Positions 54,405 through 64,000 of a stretch of 64,000 bases of DNA are shown here, piece after piece. Where the stretch lies: assembly GCF_024748695.1 (NCBI RefSeq), contig NZ_CP087176.1:5387501-5451500 (forward strand), read 5' to 3'. Every line of letters starts with the position of its first letter. The first letter of the stretch is position 1. The stretch comes from Pseudomonas sp. B21-040 (GTDB lineage Bacteria > Pseudomonadota > Gammaproteobacteria > Pseudomonadales > Pseudomonadaceae). The translations under genes and the position numbers were made by a program. The notes under the pieces were generated by a model, which did not search any database, was not told the DNA's origin, and worked only from the letters and a program-made list of their open reading frames with translations.

Positions 54405-55547
54405 TTATTTCGCGGCGTTCTGCGCCATATCGTTTTCTGCGCTCAATTCACGCACGGCGATATAACGCTCGCTGCGACGGGTGCGATCCAGCACCTGCCC
54501 TACCAATTGGCCACACGCGGCATCGATGTCTTCACCGCGGGTGGTGCGTACGGTGACATTGAAGCCTGCATGGTGAAGCTGATCCTGAAACCGGCGAATC
54601 GCGTTGTTGCTCGGGCGCTCGTAACCGGAATGCGGGAACGGGTTAAACGGAATCAGGTTGATCTTGCACGGGATGTTCTTGAGCAACTCGATCATCTCAA
54701 CGGCATGTTCAACCTTGTCGTTGATGTCCTTGAGCAAGGTGTACTCAATAGTCAGCACACGTTTTTCGCCCAAGGACGACATGTAGCGCTGGCACGACTC
54801 GAGCAGCATCTTAAGCGGATATTTCTTGTTGATCGGCACCAATTGGTTACGCAATGCGTCATTCGGTGCGTGCAGGGACAACGCCAGGGAGACGTCGATG
54901 TGCTTGGACAGCTCATCGATCATCGGCACCACGCCGGAGGTCGACAGGGTCACACGGCGCTTGGAAATGCCGTAACCCAGGTCGTCCATCATCAGATGCA
55001 TGGCTGCAACGACGTTATCGAAGTTCAGCAGCGGCTCACCCATGCCCATCATCACCACGTTGGTGATGGCACGGTCGGCGGTTGCCGGGATGCTGCCGAA
55101 CGATTTATTGGCAATCCACACCTGGCCGATGACTTCGGCGGCGGTGAGGTTGCTGTTGAAACCTTGCTTGCCGGTGGAGCAGAAACTGCAATCCAGGGCA
55201 CAGCCTGCCTGGGACGAAACGCACAAAGTGCCGCGTTTGCCCTGGGGAATGTAGACGGTCTCGACGCAGCTGCCGGACGCCACGCGCACCACCCACTTAC
55301 GGGTGCCGTCGGTGGAAATGTCCTCGCTGACCACTTCAGGGCCGCGAACTTCGGCAATAGCCTTGAGCTTGTCGCGCAAGGCCTTGCTGACGTTCGTCAT
55401 GGCGTCGAAATCATCGACGCCAAGGTGGTGAATCCATTTCATTACCTGACCGGCACGGAAACGCTTCTCCCCGATTGAGTCGAAGAATTTTTCCATTTCC
55501 TGCTGAGTCAGACCCAGCAGGTTGGTTTTTACAGTCGATGTAGTCAT
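54405..55547 (-). CDS. rlmN: Dual-specificity RNA methyltransferase RlmN
   Basis: This 380-residue radical SAM enzyme has the cluster motif in [18 protein letters not shown] (CxxxCxxC). The second catalytic Cys lies in [11 protein letters not shown] near the C-terminus. [17 protein letters not shown] and [14 protein letters not shown] are further family signatures. It methylates C2 of A2503 in 23S rRNA and A37 in some tRNAs. It lies between ndk and pilW as in many gammaproteobacteria. Confidence 0.96.
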   Translation of the reverse strand: MTTSTVKTNLLGLTQQEMEKFFDSIGEKRFRAGQVMKWIHHLGVDDFDAMTNVSKALRDKLKAIAEVRGPEVVSEDISTDGTRKWVVRVASGSCVETVYIPQGKRGTLCVSSQAGCALDCSFCSTGKQGFNSNLTAAEVIGQVWIANKSFGSIPATADRAITNVVMMGMGEPLLNFDNVVAAMHLMMDDLGYGISKRRVTLSTSGVVPMIDELSKHIDVSLALSLHAPNDALRNQLVPINKKYPLKMLLESCQRYMSSLGEKRVLTIEYTLLKDINDKVEHAVEMIELLKNIPCKINLIPFNPFPHSGYERPSNNAIRRFQDQLHHAGFNVTVRTTRGEDIDAACGQLVGQVLDRTRRSERYIAVRELSAENDMAQNAAK

Positions 55548-55575
55548 GGATTCACCTTCACTCTTAAGCCAATGC

Positions 55576-56001
55576 TTAGCGAGTGGTTACTTCAGTAGCT
55601 GCGAAGAAGTACGAGATTTCGCGAGCAGCAGCGGCTTCGGAGTCCGAACCGTGCACAGCGTTGGCGTCGATGGAATCAGCGAAGTCAGCGCGGATGGTGC
55701 CGGCAGCAGCTTCTTTAGGGTTGGTAGCGCCCATCAGCTCACGGTTCAGAGCGATAGCGTTTTCGCCTTCCAGAACCTGAACAACAACCGGGCCGGAGAT
55801 CATGAAAGCAACCAGGTCGCCGAAGAAACCACGAGCGCTGTGCTCAGCGTAGAAGCCTTCAGCTTCAGCTTTGGACAGTTGCTTCAGTTTCGAAGCTACA
55901 ACGCGCAGGCCTGCTTTTTCGAAACGAGTGGTGATCTCGCCGATGACGTTTTTTGCAACAGCGTCAGGCTTGATGATGGAGAAAGTACGTTGAACAGCCA
56001 T
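55576..56001 (-). CDS. ndk: Nucleoside diphosphate kinase
   Basis: This 141-residue enzyme has the active-site His in [16 protein letters not shown] and the [14 protein letters not shown] substrate segment. [21 protein letters not shown] is the standard start. It balances NTP pools by transferring the gamma phosphate. It leads the downstream rlmN-pilW-rodZ-ispG-hisS unit and is separated from iscX by a terminator. Confidence 0.97.
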   Translation of the reverse strand: MAVQRTFSIIKPDAVAKNVIGEITTRFEKAGLRVVASKLKQLSKAEAEGFYAEHSARGFFGDLVAFMISGPVVVQVLEGENAIALNRELMGATNPKEAAAGTIRADFADSIDANAVHGSDSEAAAAREISYFFAATEVTTR

Positions 56002-56037
56002 GGTGTAACTCCAGAAACGGTAATTTGCGAAAAATTA

Positions 56038-56060
56038 AACCCGCGAATTATACGCGGGTT
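56038..56060 (-). terminator. Terminator at the end of the isc operon
   Basis: AACCCGCG and CGCGGGTT pair around AATTATA. On the minus strand the stem is followed by TTAATTTTT. It lies 34 bp beyond the iscX stop and just upstream of ndk. Confidence 0.8.
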
Positions 56061-56093
56061 CTTTGGTATTGCCTAACTGCGTACGGTGCAGAC

Positions 56094-56294
56094 TCAGTCT
56101 GCTTCTTCGATCCAGGCGGCCTGAATGGCTTCAAGCACCTTCTCGCCACCGCGGGTCGGATCATCACTGAACTCCGGCAATGCCAGCACCCATTGGTGCA
56201 GATCGACGAAGTTCACATAACGCGGATCCACTTCCGGCCTGGACTCAGCCAGCTGGATCGCGATTTCAAGCACATCAACCCATTTCAGACTCAT
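56094..56294 (-). CDS. iscX: Fe-S cluster assembly protein IscX
   Basis: This 66-residue acidic protein starts MSLKWVDVLEIAIQLAESRP; DPRYVNFVDLHQWVLALPEF and the acidic tail match the YfhJ/IscX family. It binds IscS and modulates its activity, and can hold iron. It ends the isc operon, 14 bp after fdx. Confidence 0.95.
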   Translation of the reverse strand: MSLKWVDVLEIAIQLAESRPEVDPRYVNFVDLHQWVLALPEFSDDPTRGGEKVLEAIQAAWIEEAD

Positions 56295-56308
56295 GTCGCT
56301 TCCTTGAA

Positions 56309-56650
56309 TCAGTGCGGCGCTTCAGCCGCATGGTTGAGCGAATATTTCGGAATTTCGACCGTCAGGTCTTCCGTACCGACCTTGGCCTGGCACCCCAGGC
56401 GGGACTCGCGCTCAAGACCCCAAGCCTTATCAAGATAGTCTTCTTCCAGCTCGTCAGCTTCTTCAAGCGAGTCAAAGCCTTCGCGGATGATGCAGTGGCA
56501 AGTGGTACAGGCGCAGACGCCGCCACAGGCACTTTCCATCTCGATATGGTGTTCATGAGCCAGTTCGAGGATCGATGTACCGGGCTCAGCCTCAACAACC
56601 ATGCCTTCCGGGCAGAACTTCTCGTGTGGCAGAAAAATGACCTGCGGCAT
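56309..56650 (-). CDS. fdx: ISC-type 2Fe-2S ferredoxin
   Basis: This 113-residue protein has cluster ligands in ESACGGVCACTTCHCIIREG and a final Cys in RLGCQAKVG. The acid-rich stretch EADELEEDYLDKAWGL is typical of adrenodoxin-like Fdx. It gives electrons for Fe-S cluster assembly. It follows hscA by 2 bp. Confidence 0.96.
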   Translation of the reverse strand: MPQVIFLPHEKFCPEGMVVEAEPGTSILELAHEHHIEMESACGGVCACTTCHCIIREGFDSLEEADELEEDYLDKAWGLERESRLGCQAKVGTEDLTVEIPKYSLNHAAEAPH

Positions 56651-56652
56651 CG

Positions 56653-58515
56653 TTATTCCTCAATCTCATTCAGGTTGCGCCCCGCCAGCGCGGCTTTCAC
56701 CGTCGAGTCCAGGCGGCGGGCAGCAAAGGCGTCGGTCACTTGCGACAGACGCTTGGTCTGCAGCTCGATGGCGTAACCATCGGTACCTTTCATCAGTTCG
56801 GTCAGTTCCTGCACCTGCATCTCGATAACCATGCGCTCTTCGGCATCGAGCAGGCGTTCGCCGTCAGCGTCCAAAGCACCCTGCACCGCTTCGATCAGGC
56901 GCTGGGCATCGACCTGCTGCTCACGCAATACGCGGGCGACCTTGTCGTCGTTGGCATGCTGGAACGAATCCTTGAGCATCCTGGCAATTTCGCCGTCGGT
57001 CAGGCCGTAGGACGGCTTGACCTGAATGCTGGCCTCCACGCCCGAACCCAACTCACGGGCCGAGACGCTAAGCAGCCCGTCGGCATCGACTTGAAAGGTC
57101 ACGCGAATCTTCGCCGCGCCAGCCACCATCGCCGGGATGCCGCGCAATTCAAAACGCGCCAGGGAGCGGCAGTCGCTGATCAGCTCGCGCTCGCCCTGCA
57201 ACACGTGGATCGCCATGGCCGACTGGCCATCTTTGTAGGTGGTGAAGTCCTGGGCACGCGCGACGGGAATGGTGGTGTTGCGTGGAATCACCTTCTCCAT
57301 CAAGCCGCCCATGGTTTCCAGCCCCAGGGACAACGGAATCACGTCAAGCAGCAGCAGCTCATCGCCGTCGCGCTTGTTGCCGGCCAGCGTATCGGCCTGG
57401 ATCGCGGCACCAATGGCCACCACTTGATCCGGATCGATTTCAGTCAGCGGTTCGCGACCAAACGCTTCAGCGACCGCTTCGCGAACGCGAGGTACGCGAG
57501 TAGAGCCGCCGACCATGACCACCGCATGCACTTCTTCCAGCTCAACACCGGAATCACGCACCGCGCGACGGCAGGCTTTCAGGCTGCGAGCGACCATCGG
57601 CTCGATCAGCGCATCAAAGGCTTCGCGGGTCAGCTCGGCTTTCCAGTCGCCATAGGCCACTTCGACGGACGAGGCCGTGGTTAGCGCTTCTTTGGCGGCA
57701 CAAGCCGTTTGCAGCAGATGACGCTGCACACCCGGATCGAGGTCAGCCGACAAACCGGCGCCCTCAATGATCCAGCCCGCGATTGCATGGTCGAAGTCAT
57801 CGCCACCCAGCGCGCTATCGCCGCCGGTAGCCAGCACTTCGAACACACCACCCGTCAGGCGCAGAATCGAAATATCGAAAGTACCGCCACCCAGGTCGTA
57901 AATAGCGACCAGGCCTTCAGCATGCTGGTCCAGACCGTAAGCCACTGCGGCGGCGGTTGGCTCATTGAGCAAACGCAGCACGTTCAGGCCAGCCAGCTTG
58001 GCCGCATCCTTGGTGGCTTGACGCTGGGCATCATCGAAATAAGCCGGAACAGTGATCACTGCGCCGACCAGTTCACCGCCCAACGTCGCTTCGGCGCGCT
58101 GGCGCAATACCTTCAGGATGTCGGCCGAGACTTCGACCGGGCTTTTCGGCCCCTGAATGGTGTCGATGAACGGCATGTGCGACTCACCGCCGACAAAGCG
58201 GTACGGCAATTGATCGCCCAATTGCTTGACGTCGGACAGACCACGACCCATCAAGCGCTTGACCGACAGCACAGTGTTCAAAGGATCGGTAGCGGCGGCG
58301 AGCTTGGCGGACTCACCGACTTCAACGCGATCGGCGTGATAGCGCACCGCAGACGGCAGGATGACCTGCCCGTCAGCGTCGGCCAGAGGCTCGGAAAGAC
58401 CACTGCGCAATGCAGCGACCAGCGAATTGGTAGTGCCCAAGTCGATCCCCACAGCCAGACGACGCTGGTGCGGTTGAGGACTTTGGCCGGGTTCGGCGAT
58501 CTGCAGTAGGGCCAT
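56653..58515 (-). CDS. hscA: Fe-S chaperone HscA (Hsp70 family)
   Basis: This 620-residue protein has the ATPase domain of Hsp70 ([58 protein letters not shown]), a substrate domain beginning after [17 protein letters not shown], and a helical lid. It binds the LPPVK motif of IscU and drives cluster release with HscB. The [19 protein letters not shown] start is the family start. It lies 51 bp after hscB. Confidence 0.96.
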   Translation of the reverse strand: MALLQIAEPGQSPQPHQRRLAVGIDLGTTNSLVAALRSGLSEPLADADGQVILPSAVRYHADRVEVGESAKLAAATDPLNTVLSVKRLMGRGLSDVKQLGDQLPYRFVGGESHMPFIDTIQGPKSPVEVSADILKVLRQRAEATLGGELVGAVITVPAYFDDAQRQATKDAAKLAGLNVLRLLNEPTAAAVAYGLDQHAEGLVAIYDLGGGTFDISILRLTGGVFEVLATGGDSALGGDDFDHAIAGWIIEGAGLSADLDPGVQRHLLQTACAAKEALTTASSVEVAYGDWKAELTREAFDALIEPMVARSLKACRRAVRDSGVELEEVHAVVMVGGSTRVPRVREAVAEAFGREPLTEIDPDQVVAIGAAIQADTLAGNKRDGDELLLLDVIPLSLGLETMGGLMEKVIPRNTTIPVARAQDFTTYKDGQSAMAIHVLQGERELISDCRSLARFELRGIPAMVAGAAKIRVTFQVDADGLLSVSARELGSGVEASIQVKPSYGLTDGEIARMLKDSFQHANDDKVARVLREQQVDAQRLIEAVQGALDADGERLLDAEERMVIEMQVQELTELMKGTDGYAIELQTKRLSQVTDAFAARRLDSTVKAALAGRNLNEIEE

Positions 58516-58566
58516 TGGTATCAGGACTTATCTGTATATCAGGCGTGCGACCGGAGCGGCACTGGG

Positions 58567-59088
58567 TTAATCGTCGAGGCGCTCTTCTAACTGGCGCACT
58601 TCGTAGGTGAGCTTGTCGAGGAACTGCATGCGTCGCATCAGGCGTTCGGCCTGTTCACGTTGCGCCGCATCATTCCAGCAAGCCGCGAAGCTTTGATTCA
58701 GTACATCCTGAGCAGTTTTCAGGCGACGCTTGAACGCTGCAACACCGGCCAGATCGGCACTGTCTTGCAGGTCTTCGAGCTCCTCACGCAACTCCATCTG
58801 TTGCAGAAGAAATTCCGGATCATGCACCGTGACCTCCAGCGGCAGCTCACCCCCATTCAAGGCGAGCAAGTAACGCGCACGCTTGGGGGGACTTTTGAGC
58901 GTCTGGTAGGCCTCGTTGAGGCTCGCGGATTGCTCTAGCGCCAACCGCTGCTCACGCTCGGAAGCATCAGCAAAGCGGTCCGGATGAACACTGCGCGCCA
59001 ACTCACGGTAGCGCGTAGCCAGCTGATCGAGATCCAGATTGAAACCCGGCTGCAGCTCAAATAAAGCGAAATGACAAGGAGTACCCAC
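58567..59088 (-). CDS. hscB: Fe-S co-chaperone HscB (J-domain protein)
   Basis: A GTG start ([20 protein letters not shown]) gives 173 residues, the size of other HscB proteins. The longer frame upstream to an ATG overlaps iscA and is not used. The N-terminal J domain has the HPD motif in [13 protein letters not shown], and the C-terminal three-helix bundle binds IscU. It brings IscU to HscA. It is 8 bp after iscA. Confidence 0.93.
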   Translation of the reverse strand: MGTPCHFALFELQPGFNLDLDQLATRYRELARSVHPDRFADASEREQRLALEQSASLNEAYQTLKSPPKRARYLLALNGGELPLEVTVHDPEFLLQQMELREELEDLQDSADLAGVAAFKRRLKTAQDVLNQSFAACWNDAAQREQAERLMRRMQFLDKLTYEVRQLEERLDD

Positions 59089-59096
59089 GACAAGCC

Positions 59097-59420
59097 TCAG
59101 ATATTGAAGCTTTCGCCGCAGCCACATTCACCGCGCACGTTGGGGTTGTTGAACTTGAAGCCTTCGTTCAACCCTTCCTTGACGAAATCGAGCTCGGTGC
59201 CGTCCAGGTAGGCCAGGCTTTTCGGGTCGATAATCACTTTTTCACCGTGACTTTCGAACACCTGATCCTCTGCAACCACCTCGTCGACAAACTCCAGCAC
59301 GTAGGCAAGGCCGGAACAGCCCGTGGTGCGAACACCCAGACGAATCCCTTCACCTTTGCCGCGCCCGTCGAGGGAGCGCCGCACGTGTCGAGCAGCCGCT
59401 TCTGTCATGCTGATAGCCAT
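59097..59420 (-). CDS. iscA: Fe-S assembly protein IscA
   Basis: This 107-residue A-type carrier has its three conserved Cys in [14 protein letters not shown] and [11 protein letters not shown] at the end. The start [15 protein letters not shown] is chosen for its GGAG site and family length; eight more codons are open upstream. It carries iron or clusters to target proteins. It lies between iscU (34 bp) and hscB. Confidence 0.95.
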   Translation of the reverse strand: MAISMTEAAARHVRRSLDGRGKGEGIRLGVRTTGCSGLAYVLEFVDEVVAEDQVFESHGEKVIIDPKSLAYLDGTELDFVKEGLNEGFKFNNPNVRGECGCGESFNI

Positions 59421-59454
59421 CGGTGACTCCTTACTCGTCGCCAAAACCTGAAAG

Positions 59455-59841
59455 TCAGATCAAGCCTTTCTTCTGCTTGTAGTCGCGAACGGCCGCTTTG
59501 ATAGCGTCTTCAGCGAGTACGGAGCAGTGAATTTTCACTGGCGGCAGGGCCAGTTCTTCAGCCAGCTGGGTGTTTTTGATGGTTTCTGCTTCGTCCAGGG
59601 TCTTGCCCTTCATCCACTCGGTGGCGAGGGAGCTGGAAGCGATAGCCGAACCGCAGCCGTAGGTCTTGAACTTGGCGTCTTCGATGATGCCTTGCTCGTT
59701 AACCTTGATTTGCAGACGCATGACGTCGCCGCACGCCGGAGCGCCGACCATGCCGGTGCCGACATCCGGGTCTTCCGCGTCCATCTTGCCGACGTTGCGC
59801 GGGTTTTCGTAGTGGTCGATGACCTTTTCGCTGTAAGCCAT
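59455..59841 (-). CDS. iscU: Fe-S cluster scaffold IscU
   Basis: This 128-residue scaffold has cluster Cys in [22 protein letters not shown] and [11 protein letters not shown], and LPPVK (recognised by HscA) just before the last Cys. It builds 2Fe-2S clusters with sulfur from IscS. It is 85 bp after iscS. Confidence 0.97.
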   Translation of the reverse strand: MAYSEKVIDHYENPRNVGKMDAEDPDVGTGMVGAPACGDVMRLQIKVNEQGIIEDAKFKTYGCGSAIASSSLATEWMKGKTLDEAETIKNTQLAEELALPPVKIHCSVLAEDAIKAAVRDYKQKKGLI

Positions 59842-59926
59842 GATGCTTAATCCTCACTCATCAGAGAGTCGCTCTTAAAGCCCTGCAAACCTTGGTTTTA
59901 CAGGGCCGGTTCGCGGCGACTTGAAA

Positions 59927-61141
59927 TCAGTGTGCCGCCCACTCGATTTTCGAAATGTCGACACCGTCTTTGTACATGTCCCACAGCGGCGACAAAGTGC
60001 GCAGCTTGGTAACGGCCTCGCAGACTTTCTGCGCGGCGTAATCGATTTCTTCTTCGGTGGTGAAACGGCCGAAGGTGAAGCGAATCGAGCTGTGTGCCAG
60101 TTCGTCGTTGCGGCCCAGGGCGCGCAGTACGTACGAAGGCTCCAGCGAAGCGGAGGTGCAAGCCGACCCGGACGATACCGCCAGATCCTTGAGCGCCATG
60201 ATCAGCGACTCGCCTTCAACGTAGTTGAAGCTCAGGTTCAGGTTGTGCGGTACGCGGGCGGTCATGCTGCCGTTGATGTACAGCTCTTCCAGGCCTTCGA
60301 CCTGCTTGAAGAAGCGGTCGCTCAGGGCTTTGATGCGTACGTTTTCGGCAGCCATGTCTTCTTTGGCCACGCGGAAAGCTTCACCCATGCCAACGATCTG
60401 GTGAGTCGCCAGGGTACCGGAACGCATGCCACGTTCGTGACCGCCGCCGTGCATGGTCGCTTCGATGCGAACACGCGGCTTGCGGCTGACGTACAGTGCG
60501 CCGATGCCTTTAGGGCCATAGGTTTTGTGAGCCGAGAACGACATCATGTCGACTTTCAGTTTCGACAGGTCGATGTCGACCTTGCCGGTGGACTGAGCGG
60601 CGTCGACGTGGAACAGAATGCCCTTGGAACGGGTCAGTTCGCCGATGGCTGCGATGTCGTTGATGGTGCCGATTTCGTTGTTCACGTGCATGACCGAAAC
60701 CAGGATGGTGTCGTCACGCAGCTCTGCTTCGATCATCTCTGGAGTGACCAGACCGTCGGTGCGCGGCTCGATGTAGGTGACTTCGAAGCCTTCACGCTCC
60801 AGTTGGCGCATGGTGTCGAGGACAGCCTTGTGCTCAATCTTGGTGGTGATCAGGTGCTTGCCTTTGGTGGCATAGAAATGCGCCGCACCCTTGATTGCCA
60901 GGTTGTCGGATTCGGTGGCACCGGAGGTCCAGACGATTTCACGCGGATCGGCGTTGACCAGGTCTGCGACCTGACGACGGGCGTTTTCGACGGACTCTTC
61001 AGCTTTCCAGCCAAACACGTGGGAACGGGACGCCGGGTTACCGAAGTTTCCGTCGACCAGCAGGCATTCACTCATCTTTTGCGCAACACGCGGATCAACC
61101 GGGGTGGTCGCAGAGTAATCAAGGTAAATCGGCAATTTCAT
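59927..61141 (-). CDS. iscS: Cysteine desulfurase IscS
   Basis: This 404-residue PLP enzyme has its lysine in [20 protein letters not shown] and the persulfide Cys in [20 protein letters not shown]. The start [20 protein letters not shown] is standard. It takes sulfur from cysteine for Fe-S clusters, thiolated tRNA and cofactors. It lies 50 bp after iscR in the same operon. Confidence 0.97.
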   Translation of the reverse strand: MKLPIYLDYSATTPVDPRVAQKMSECLLVDGNFGNPASRSHVFGWKAEESVENARRQVADLVNADPREIVWTSGATESDNLAIKGAAHFYATKGKHLITTKIEHKAVLDTMRQLEREGFEVTYIEPRTDGLVTPEMIEAELRDDTILVSVMHVNNEIGTINDIAAIGELTRSKGILFHVDAAQSTGKVDIDLSKLKVDMMSFSAHKTYGPKGIGALYVSRKPRVRIEATMHGGGHERGMRSGTLATHQIVGMGEAFRVAKEDMAAENVRIKALSDRFFKQVEGLEELYINGSMTARVPHNLNLSFNYVEGESLIMALKDLAVSSGSACTSASLEPSYVLRALGRNDELAHSSIRFTFGRFTTEEEIDYAAQKVCEAVTKLRTLSPLWDMYKDGVDISKIEWAAH

Positions 61142-61191
61142 GGATAATCTCCTAAATCAGGCTGGCTGGCGTGCCGTTAGCTCTTTGGCTG

Positions 61192-61683
61192 TCATTCGAC
61201 GGCGGACGCTTCAATCTTGTCCAGGCGTGGCGCCTTGCTGTTGCAACGGCGCTGGTCCTGACGCTGGGCTATATCTTGTACCTCACGGCGAGTCACAAGG
61301 TCAGCCAAGCTGATACCGCTCAGAAATTCGTGAATCTGCAGGCTCAGGTCGCACCACAAGTGGTGAGTCAGGCAGGTATCGCCTGAATGGCAATCGCCTT
61401 GGCCCTGGCATTTGGTTGCATCGACCGATTCGTTCACCGCATCGATCACCTGGGCGACCTGGATGCCCTGCATGTCGCGGGACAGCTGGTAGCCGCCACC
61501 CGGACCACGGACGCTGGAGACCAGATTGCTGCGGCGCAATTTGGCGAAAAGCTGTTCGAGGTAGGACAGGGAGATGCCTTGGCGCTCGGAGATATCGGCC
61601 AGGGACACCGGCCCGTGCTGCGCATGCAACGCCAGATCGAGCATGGCGGTCACGGCGTATCGGCCTTTTGTAGTCAGTCGCAT
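61192..61683 (-). CDS. iscR: Fe-S sensing transcriptional regulator IscR
   Basis: The start [20 protein letters not shown] gives 163 residues, with an Rrf2-type winged helix ([28 protein letters not shown]) and the cluster ligands Cys92, Cys98, Cys104 plus His107 ([18 protein letters not shown]) in the same positions as in E. coli. With its 2Fe-2S cluster it represses the isc promoter; without it other genes are controlled. It heads the isc operon and its own promoter holds two IscR-type sites. Confidence 0.96.
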   Translation of the reverse strand: MRLTTKGRYAVTAMLDLALHAQHGPVSLADISERQGISLSYLEQLFAKLRRSNLVSSVRGPGGGYQLSRDMQGIQVAQVIDAVNESVDATKCQGQGDCHSGDTCLTHHLWCDLSLQIHEFLSGISLADLVTRREVQDIAQRQDQRRCNSKAPRLDKIEASAVE

Positions 61684-61714
61684 GGACAATTACCACGGAG
61701 TTCGGAATGGGGCG

Positions 61715-61743
61715 AGTATGCAATTCCCGAGTATTTAAGTCAA
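61715..61743 (-). promoter_or_regulatory. Promoter of the isc operon
   Basis: On the minus strand TTGACT (61743-61738) and CATACT (61720-61715) are separated by exactly 17 bp. Transcription would start near 61708, about 25 nt before the iscR ATG. The -35 box lies inside an IscR-type site. Confidence 0.7.
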
Positions 61744-61747
61744 CTAT
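61723..61747 (-). promoter_or_regulatory. IscR binding site, proximal (type 1)
   Basis: This 25-bp site reads ATAGTTGACT and ends ACTCGGGAAT on the minus strand. By my count it agrees with the E. coli type 1 consensus at 22 of 25 positions. It overlaps the -35 box, so binding would block RNA polymerase. Confidence 0.65.
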
Positions 61748-61772
61748 AAGACCTAGTACTTTAGTCAGGTTT
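61748..61772 (-). promoter_or_regulatory. IscR binding site, distal (type 1-like)
   Basis: It abuts the proximal site directly. Its minus-strand first half, AAACCTGACTAAA, fits the consensus well; the second half is weaker (about 18 of 25 positions overall by my count). Two tandem sites are also found at the E. coli iscR promoter. Confidence 0.5.
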
Positions 61773-61830
61773 ACCCGTAAAAGAGCGGCAGCATCATAGC
61801 AAAGACTGGCCACAAACAGCCAGTGGCACC

Positions 61831-61944
61831 GAGTCGACTTCATCGCGGGCAAGCCCGCTCCCACAGGGATTTTTGGCGCTCACACCACCGGTGCTTCACC
61901 CGAGACCTTGTGGGAGCGGGCTTGCCCGCGATAGAAGTCGACTC
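61831..61944. repeat. REP-type repeat with extended arms
   Basis: TCGCGGGCAAGCCCGCTCCC and its complement are extended outwards by matching GAGTCGACTT and AAGTCGACTC. It lies between the isc promoter and the cysE stop codon. Confidence 0.85.
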
Positions 61945-61947
61945 GGC

Positions 61948-62724
61948 TCAGCTGGCCTGACTCTGATCCTTGTCCTTCACACACGCAAAGTCTTCTTCAC
62001 GCAGCTCAGGTAGATCTTTCGCACAATAATTGCTGCCCAGATCCTTCAGCGCCCCGCACATGCCTTCCAGACGACCATCGACCGCCTGCAGGTGATCGAG
62101 CAGCTGACCAATGGCACGCGCCACCGGGTCAGGCATGTCTTCGCTGAGGCCGTAGGCATCAAAACCAATCTTCTCGGCCATCGCCTTGCGCTTGGCATCT
62201 TGCTCGACATCAGACTTGACGATGATTCGCCCCGGAATACCCACCACAGTGGCACCCGGCGGCACTTCCTTGGTCACGACAGCATTGGAGCCCACCTTGG
62301 CCCCGGCACCGACAGTGAACGGACCTAACACCTTCGCGCCCGCCCCGACTACGACGCCATCACCCAAGGTCGGGTGACGCTTGCCCTTGTTCCAGCTAGT
62401 GCCGCCCAGGGTCACGCCCTGATAAATAGTGACGTCATCGCCGATCTCGGCGGTTTCACCAATAACGATGCCCATCCCGTGATCAATAAAGAAGCGACGA
62501 CCTACCTTGGCGCCCGGATGGATCTCGATCCCGGTCAACCAGCGACCGAAGTTCGATACCAGCCGCGCCAGCCACTTCAGTTCCGCGCGCCACAGCATCG
62601 CGGACAAACGATGGATCCAGATGGCGTGCATGCCGGGGTAGCACGTCAGAACTTCAAAGGCGTTGCGCGCTGCCGGATCACGATGGAAAACGCTTTGGAT
62701 ATCTTCACGCAAACGCTCGAACAT
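61948..62724 (-). CDS. cysE: Serine O-acetyltransferase
   Basis: This 258-residue enzyme has an N-terminal helical part ([20 protein letters not shown]) and a left-handed beta-helix of hexapeptide repeats ([40 protein letters not shown]). The catalytic His lies in IDHGMG. It acetylates serine from acetyl-CoA, the first step to cysteine. It sits 2 bp after trmJ and immediately before iscR, next to the sulfur-using Isc system, a common order in this genus. Confidence 0.94.
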   Translation of the reverse strand: MFERLREDIQSVFHRDPAARNAFEVLTCYPGMHAIWIHRLSAMLWRAELKWLARLVSNFGRWLTGIEIHPGAKVGRRFFIDHGMGIVIGETAEIGDDVTIYQGVTLGGTSWNKGKRHPTLGDGVVVGAGAKVLGPFTVGAGAKVGSNAVVTKEVPPGATVVGIPGRIIVKSDVEQDAKRKAMAEKIGFDAYGLSEDMPDPVARAIGQLLDHLQAVDGRLEGMCGALKDLGSNYCAKDLPELREEDFACVKDKDQSQAS

Positions 62725-62726
62725 TT

Positions 62727-63497
62727 TTAATCCTTCCGCTTTAGAAGCTCGCCACGGGCCGCTTTTTGGGTTTCCGTGAGGATGCCACGCAATATATTCA
62801 TTTCTGCCCGGCTGACCGAGCTACGTCCGTACAACCGGCGCAGGCGCGCCATCAAGTGTCGCGGTTTTTCCGGATCGAGGAATTCGATGGCCACCAGGGT
62901 TTGCTCCAGGTGCTCATAGAATCGCTCCAGCTCATCCATGGTCGCCAGCTCGCCACTTTTGGTGGACGCGACTTCTTCCTTCTCGACCTTGCTCGGCTGC
63001 CCTTGGGCCGCGAGCCAGGACATGCGCACTTCATAGCTCAACACCTGCACCGCCGCCCCCAGGTTCAGCGAACTGAACTCAGGGTCTGAGGGGATATGCA
63101 CGTGATAATGACATCGCTGCAGCTCTTCATTGGTCAGGCCGGAGTCTTCACGACCGAACACCAAAGCGATCTCGGCACCCTGCCCCGCCTCCTCCACCAC
63201 TTTCACACCGCATTCGCGGGGGTCGAGCAACGGCCAGGGGATGCGACGATCACGCGCGCTGGTACCGAGCACCAGATTGCAACCGACCAAGGCATCTTCC
63301 AAGGTGGCGACGACTTGCGCGCTTTCAAGGATATCCCCGGCACCGGACGCACGAGCGTCGGCTTCGTGATGCGGGAATAACCGGGGTTCGACCAGCACCA
63401 GCCGCGACAAGCCCATGTTCTTCATGGCACGCGCAGCCCCGCCGATGTTGCCGGGATGGCTGGTATTGACCAGGACGACACGAATGTTATGCAACAC
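62727..63497 (-). CDS. trmJ: tRNA (cytidine/uridine-2'-O-)-methyltransferase TrmJ
   Basis: A GTG start ([20 protein letters not shown]) gives 256 residues, the normal length; the frame is open further upstream into suhB promoter DNA. The SPOUT domain has [36 protein letters not shown] and [22 protein letters not shown] for the knotted SAM site. It methylates the 2'-OH of residue 32 in several tRNAs. It is co-transcribed with cysE. Confidence 0.93.
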   Translation of the reverse strand: MLHNIRVVLVNTSHPGNIGGAARAMKNMGLSRLVLVEPRLFPHHEADARASGAGDILESAQVVATLEDALVGCNLVLGTSARDRRIPWPLLDPRECGVKVVEEAGQGAEIALVFGREDSGLTNEELQRCHYHVHIPSDPEFSSLNLGAAVQVLSYEVRMSWLAAQGQPSKVEKEEVASTKSGELATMDELERFYEHLEQTLVAIEFLDPEKPRHLMARLRRLYGRSSVSRAEMNILRGILTETQKAARGELLKRKD

Positions 63498-63578
63498 GGG
63501 AGGCGTTCTCGAACACAGAAATAGGGAGCCGAATCTTACAGTTCCTACTACCGTTAAGCTATGAAAGCGAACACCAAC

Positions 63579-63607
63579 CTTCACCTGTAGAAAAGTTCTG
63601 ATAGAAT
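63579..63607 (+). promoter_or_regulatory. Likely suhB promoter
   Basis: An extended -10 (TGATAGAAT, hexamer 63602-63607) is preceded 17 bp upstream by CTTCAC (63579-63584). The transcript would start near 63614, about 30 nt before the suhB ATG. Confidence 0.45.
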
Positions 63608-63643
63608 GCCCGGCTTTCTTTAACAACCTTAGGTGACACATCC

Positions 63644-64000
63644 ATGCAGCCCATGCTGAATATCGCGCTGCGCGCCGCCCGCAGCGCCAGTGAATTGATT
63701 TTCCGCTCCATCGAGCGCCTGGATACCATCAAGGTCGACGAAAAAGACGCCAAGGATTATGTATCCGAGGTGGATCGCGCCGCCGAACAGAAAATCATCG
63801 ATGCGCTGCGCAAGGCCTACCCAAACCACTCGATCCTGGGTGAAGAAACCGGCATGCACGCCGGCAACGGCATCGAAGGCGAAGAATACCTGTGGATCAT
63901 CGATCCGCTGGACGGCACCACCAACTTCCTGCGCGGCATTCCTCACTTCGCTGTCAGCATCGCCTGCAAATACCGCGGTCGCCTGGAACACGCTGTTGTT
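63644..64000 (+). CDS. suhB: Inositol-1-monophosphatase SuhB, N-terminal part
   Basis: The first 119 codons are present; the gene runs off the right edge. MQPMLNIALRAARSASELIF is the standard start, with AGGTGA upstream. EVDRAAEQKIIDALR, ILGEETG and the metal-binding IIDPLDGTTNFLRGIP are hallmarks of the Mg-dependent IMPase family. In Pseudomonas SuhB also influences ribosomal RNA transcription and virulence switches. It is divergent from trmJ. Confidence 0.95.
   Translation, partial: MQPMLNIALRAARSASELIFRSIERLDTIKVDEKDAKDYVSEVDRAAEQKIIDALRKAYPNHSILGEETGMHAGNGIEGEEYLWIIDPLDGTTNFLRGIPHFAVSIACKYRGRLEHAVV

Overview
The window is chromosomal DNA of a fluorescent Pseudomonas, most likely of the P. 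fluorescens group. The evidence is the high GC content, the oprB-gcd glucose-oxidation pair, a P. putida CumA-like oxidase, AsrA beside an Icp inhibitor, a complete iscR-SUA-hscBA-fdx-iscX operon, and at least eleven REP-type inverted repeats of the GTGGGAGCGGGCTTG / GTAGGAGC families at gene ends. No rRNA, tRNA, insertion sequence, prophage or CRISPR array was seen.

Bases 1-22,900 are accessory in character. They hold the end of a penicillin-binding protein and a 1,676-residue LRR/NEL-type E3 ubiquitin ligase effector. Next comes a seven-gene alpha-clade (CS1/CFA-I type) chaperone-usher fimbria operon on the minus strand, with three tandem paralogous tip adhesins. After it lie a YqjI/YqjH-like metal-responsive regulator and siderophore-interacting reductase, a Pr6Pr membrane protein with a VF530 protein, the OprB porin and membrane glucose dehydrogenase, and a DUF6124-type small ORF behind a hairpin-rich leader.

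Bases 22,943-26,235 hold the most unusual block: three translationally coupled plus-strand genes for a class I HMG-CoA reductase, a mevalonate kinase and a (di)phosphomevalonate decarboxylase homologue. No HMG-CoA synthase, phosphomevalonate kinase or IPP isomerase is nearby. The same window carries ispG of the MEP pathway, so the cassette is an extra, incomplete mevalonate route. The decarboxylase has Met where the family normally has a substrate-binding Lys, which fits a shortened pathway acting on mevalonate 5-phosphate (inference).

Bases 26,373-49,449 are mostly housekeeping: Lon-type protease AsrA, Icp inhibitor, YhhN, the wobble-modification enzymes CmoA/CmoB and TadA, CumA, guaBA, a small Cys-rich protein, a TauE/SafE transporter, xseA, an M23 peptidase, leuA with a possible leader peptide, an omega-amidase/aminotransferase pair, der and bamB.

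Bases 49,442-64,000 are a dense, conserved minus-strand series: bamB-yfgM-hisS-ispG-rodZ-pilW-rlmN-ndk, then iscX-fdx-hscA-hscB-iscA-iscU-iscS-iscR, cysE and trmJ. The isc promoter has two abutting IscR-type sites. The start of suhB on the plus strand closes the window.
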